A stretch of DNA of 64,000 nt from JABWCQ01 sp964530625. GTDB taxonomy: Bacteria > Electryoneota > RPQS01. The DNA lies in assembly GCA_964530625.1 (NCBI GenBank), contig CAZHAK010000007.1:62001-126000 (forward strand), read 5' to 3'. The notes under the pieces are model-generated. The model saw only the letters and a program-made list of their open reading frames with translations. It ran no database searches and was not told the DNA's origin. Position numbers and translations under genes: made by a program. Shown here piece by piece: positions 61,342-64,000 of this stretch; within the stretch, counting starts at the first letter, position 1, and each line of letters starts with the position of its first letter.

Positions 61342-63008
61342 TGAAAATGCGAACAGCATTCGTCGTCTGCGTGCTGGCCCTGATCACTACGTTAAACGTT
61401 TTCGGATGCGCAAGTTCGCGTCGTTTCGTCCCGCCGCCGCAGGTTCCTGATGATCGCGCACATATTCCTGTTTGTCCGAAAGAAATTGAAGCGCACATCA
61501 TGTGGGATGGCTTCAAGCGGCAAATGATTCAACCCGGCGCCGACCTGTTGGATTTTAGTCGCTGGCTGCGTAAAGCGACTGGCAACTCCAAAGAGGCATA
61601 CAACCTAAATGCCTTCGACGAAATTGAAAACTCAAGCTGGTTCACCAACCGCAATGTTGTCTCACCTTTGTCACTTAATTCAATCGCCAAAGGTCCCAAC
61701 ACTGTAGATGGACCGGATCAGAGCAACGGCTGGACCATCGTTCGCGCCAAGACACTCGGCATCACACCCGGATTCAACATTAAAGATAGTCGAGGCGACA
61801 CCTATGTCATCAAACTTGATCCTCCGGGCTTTAATGGATTGAACAGCGGCGCCGAAGTTGTCACCACAAAACTCCTTTATGCCGCCGGATACAACGTGCC
61901 CGAAAACTTTGCCGTCACCTTTGATCCCTCAATTCTGAGCATCGGCGAGAATGTAAAATTCACCGGCGCGGATGGCGCAAATCGCACCATGACCGAGCAG
62001 GATCTCGCGGACATCCTGTCAAAAGTAGAGCTGACTCCGGACGGAAAAATCCGCGCGATCGCCAGCAAATACATTTCCGGTCGACCCATCGGCCCGTTCT
62101 ACTTCAAAGGTACGCGAGCGGACGATCCCAACGATTTCATACCGCACGAACACCGTCGCGAATTGCGCGGACTGAGAGTGATTTTTGCATGGCTGGGACA
62201 CTACGACACAAATTCGAGTAATTTTCTCGATGGCTATGTCGAAGAAAGCGGAGTCAACTACGTTCGTCACTACTTGATTGATTTCGGCGCGGCGATGGGA
62301 AGTCATCCGGCAGGAGCCAAGCCCGCCGACCGGGGCAGCGAGCCGTACATGGATCCTGTCCACCTGCTCAACAAGTCGCTAGAGCTCGGAATGGTGTGCA
62401 GGCCGCGTGACTATCAATCACCCGTGCTGAGTCCGCTGATCGGCAGATTTACCTCTGATAATTTTCATCCCAAAAGTTTCAAGTTCATTTTCCCGACGCG
62501 GGCTTTCGAATATTATACTCCTCGTGACGCCTACTGGGGAGCGAAGATAGTCGCTTCCTTCACAGAGCCGCAAATACGTGCCGCGGTACAAGCCGCAATC
62601 TATGCCGATCAGGATGTTGAAGACTACCTTGTTCGCACTCTAATGGAACGGCGCGACATCGTGTGCCGCTATTGGTTCAGTCGTGTTGCGCCACTCGATC
62701 ACTTCAAAGTAACCGACGACGAGATCACATTCGGCGATCTGGCCGTGAGCGCAGGACTTGACTCAGAAACAGCGTCCTCGTATCGCTACAGAACATTCCT
62801 GAATGGCCGTAAGGTTGACGACTGGCAGGAGCTTGGCAGCACACGGCAAATCACAAAATCAACACTGCCGCGCCTCAAAGACACAAATGCACAATTAGCC
62901 ATCGAATGTCAAGTTCGTCGGTCATGCGGTTGGAGCCACAGCGTTGTGGTCTATCTTGAAAAAAGAAATGAGTCACTCGCTATCGTCGGAATTGAACGGG
63001 ATGCGTAG
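61338..63008 (+). CDS. Lipoprotein with protein-kinase-like catalytic motifs
   Basis: 556 residues. Signal peptide with lipobox: 'CVLALITTLNVFGCASS', the Cys being about residue 24. No family is known to me. The middle shows a kinase-like order: 'GDTYVIKLDPPGF' with Lys159; Glu173 in 'NSGAEVVTTKLLYAAGYNVP'; a catalytic-loop-like 'GHYDTNSSNFLDG' with His288, Asp290 and Asn295 (the HxDxxxxN spacing of protein kinases); and 'HYLIDFGAAMGS' with Asp315 of a DFG motif 25 residues after Asp290. The remainder is mixed alpha-beta. It would act in the periplasm or at the surface, where ATP is not usual, so a different phosphodonor or a pseudokinase role must be considered. It overlaps the BamA-like gene by 4 bases and the metallophosphoesterase gene by 8. 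Confidence 0.75.
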   Translation: MMKMRTAFVVCVLALITTLNVFGCASSRRFVPPPQVPDDRAHIPVCPKEIEAHIMWDGFKRQMIQPGADLLDFSRWLRKATGNSKEAYNLNAFDEIENSSWFTNRNVVSPLSLNSIAKGPNTVDGPDQSNGWTIVRAKTLGITPGFNIKDSRGDTYVIKLDPPGFNGLNSGAEVVTTKLLYAAGYNVPENFAVTFDPSILSIGENVKFTGADGANRTMTEQDLADILSKVELTPDGKIRAIASKYISGRPIGPFYFKGTRADDPNDFIPHEHRRELRGLRVIFAWLGHYDTNSSNFLDGYVEESGVNYVRHYLIDFGAAMGSHPAGAKPADRGSEPYMDPVHLLNKSLELGMVCRPRDYQSPVLSPLIGRFTSDNFHPKSFKFIFPTRAFEYYTPRDAYWGAKIVASFTEPQIRAAVQAAIYADQDVEDYLVRTLMERRDIVCRYWFSRVAPLDHFKVTDDEITFGDLAVSAGLDSETASSYRYRTFLNGRKVDDWQELGSTRQITKSTLPRLKDTNAQLAIECQVRRSCGWSHSVVVYLEKRNESLAIVGIERDA

Positions 63009-64000
63009 CGTCACACTAATTTTGCTGACGTCTCTTGCGCTTGCGCTAAACCTGAGCTGCGCAAAGAGAGGACTGGTAACAAAGGCGTATGATCCCTCGT
63101 TCTACGAAGTAGCTCCTCGCCCAGTGGAAGAGTTTAGCACGCTCAACCCGACTTTTCTTGTTTACGGCGACAACCAGGGCTGCTTTAGGCTAATTGAAGA
63201 TTTTGGCAAGAAGCACAACTGGTGGACATGGAAACAAGCACTCGTGCCGTTCTACCAACTCTACTGGCTGTCCAATGGAATCGTCGGCACCGTCAACGCT
63301 GCCCGTTACAGCGCCGACGGCGGCAAGCGCACTCGACTGATGATGCGCGACGTCATGCTCGATGCAGCCAAAAATACCCGCGCCGATTTTATTCTCAATA
63401 TTGGCGACATCTGTATTCACGACGGCCGCTATCCTTCGCATTGGCGAAGATTTCTCGTTGAAAATAAATTACAGTCTCCGCTTCTAAACTCCGTGGCCTA
63501 TTTCTCGACGCCCGGCAACCACGAGCGCACGTCGGACGTTCGTTTCGGCAAACCAAATTATGAGGTGGTGTTCGGTCGTCCGCCATTTTACACCGTGAAG
63601 TTCAAAGATGCTGCCCTATTCGTGATTGATTCAGAAGTGATTTGCGATTTGTACGAAGACATGGCTGACGATGTGCAAGATTCGCTCTTTGCAAAGTGGT
63701 ACATCTCTTCAGACTCAGCCTCACCCGCATGGCTCGAACAGGAACTCGCTTCCTGTGACAAGCGATTCAAAATGATCGCCATGCACATACCACCGATCAG
63801 TTTCGGACGCCATTTCAAAGATTGGGTCAACGAAGACGGCAGATACGGAAACAACATACCCGAAAAGCGCCGCGCACTGCTGAATCTCTTCGCCGCCGAA
63901 AATGTCTCCATCGTATTCGCCGGTCACGAGCACGTCTATCAGCACAACATCTTAAACTTTCCCGATGTAAACGATGAACCAGTTTCGCCCCTGCATATCG
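63001..64000 (+). CDS. Exported calcineurin-like metallophosphoesterase (cut by window edge)
   Basis: Starts with ATG at 63001, 8 bases before the upstream stop, and runs off the window after 333 codons. Hydrophobic leader 'MRSVTLILLTSLALALNLSC' with a possible (non-canonical) lipobox at NLSC. Metallophosphoesterase motifs are in order: 'LVYGDNQG' (Asp), 'NIGDICIHDG' (GDxxxxG), 'TPGNHER' (GNHE), 'IAMHIPP' (His) and 'FAGHEHVYQHN' (GHxH). Such enzymes cleave phosphomonoesters or diesters with two metal ions. Its overlap with the kinase-like lipoprotein gene suggests that the two act in the same envelope process, possibly as opposing activities; that is inference. Confidence 0.9.
   Translation, partial: MRSVTLILLTSLALALNLSCAKRGLVTKAYDPSFYEVAPRPVEEFSTLNPTFLVYGDNQGCFRLIEDFGKKHNWWTWKQALVPFYQLYWLSNGIVGTVNAARYSADGGKRTRLMMRDVMLDAAKNTRADFILNIGDICIHDGRYPSHWRRFLVENKLQSPLLNSVAYFSTPGNHERTSDVRFGKPNYEVVFGRPPFYTVKFKDAALFVIDSEVICDLYEDMADDVQDSLFAKWYISSDSASPAWLEQELASCDKRFKMIAMHIPPISFGRHFKDWVNEDGRYGNNIPEKRRALLNLFAAENVSIVFAGHEHVYQHNILNFPDVNDEPVSPLHI

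Overview
The window looks like a piece of chromosome from an uncultured Gram-negative bacterium of the FCB superphylum (a KSB1/Zixibacteria/Electryoneota-like lineage rather than a classical Bacteroidetes). This is inferred from gene content: large secreted modular proteins ending in fibronectin-III-like domains, carboxypeptidase-regulatory-like inserts, an OmpA/TonB-type outer membrane, a fused CcoNO cbb3 oxidase, and two decayed type IX secretion sorting domains. I saw no tRNA, rRNA, CRISPR array, insertion sequence or phage gene. Genes are tightly packed, with frequent 1-4 base overlaps, and several strong intrinsic terminators separate the operons.

Region by region: (a) 1-9968, minus strand: one probable operon of peptidases and secreted proteins (beta-helix protein, two-domain sulfurtransferase, M14 carboxypeptidase, S8 subtilase, start of an M3 oligoendopeptidase). 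(b) 10355-15560, plus strand: a clear promoter, two small exported helical proteins and a giant subtilase whose catalytic Asp position holds Glu, closed by a terminator. (c) 15686-20901: a 1612-residue hybrid histidine kinase with about eight PAS domains and its receiver-only partner. (d) 20902-21791: a gene-poor stretch holding two decayed type IX sorting domains. (e) 21792-27130: a second subtilase, paralogous to the first, and a GH172 (DUF2961) glycosidase. (f) 27310-29768: a sulfur module (two YeeE/YedE-like half transporters and a persulfide dioxygenase-rhodanese fusion). (g) 29852-38074, minus: a complete cbb3 cytochrome oxidase operon, ccoI-S-NO-Q-P-G-H plus a TauE/SafE-like membrane protein. 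(h) 38413-46146: a second large beta-helix protein, a polysaccharide flippase and a TonB-dependent-receptor-like barrel. (i) 46304-52472: three paralogous small exported beta proteins, a PapD-like or COG1470-like periplasmic protein and a large outer-membrane barrel with two SPOR domains. This resembles a chaperone-usher export system but does not match one I know. (j) 52545-56319, minus: porin, short phosphate-binding-like protein and histidine kinase, a probable sensing operon. (k) 56444-64000: PAP2 phosphatase, then on the plus strand a 7TM-DISM histidine kinase, a BamA-like barrel, a lipoprotein with protein-kinase-like catalytic motifs, and a metallophosphoesterase cut by the window edge.

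The overall theme is the cell envelope: degradative and adhesive exoproteins, outer-membrane barrels and sensor kinases around a micro-aerobic respiratory and sulfide/persulfide detoxification core. The best candidates for something undescribed are the chaperone/usher-like locus (46304-52472), the extracytoplasmic kinase-like lipoprotein locus (57837-64000), and the combination of a recurring C-terminal Fn3-like tail on nearly every large exoprotein with decayed type IX sorting domains nearby.
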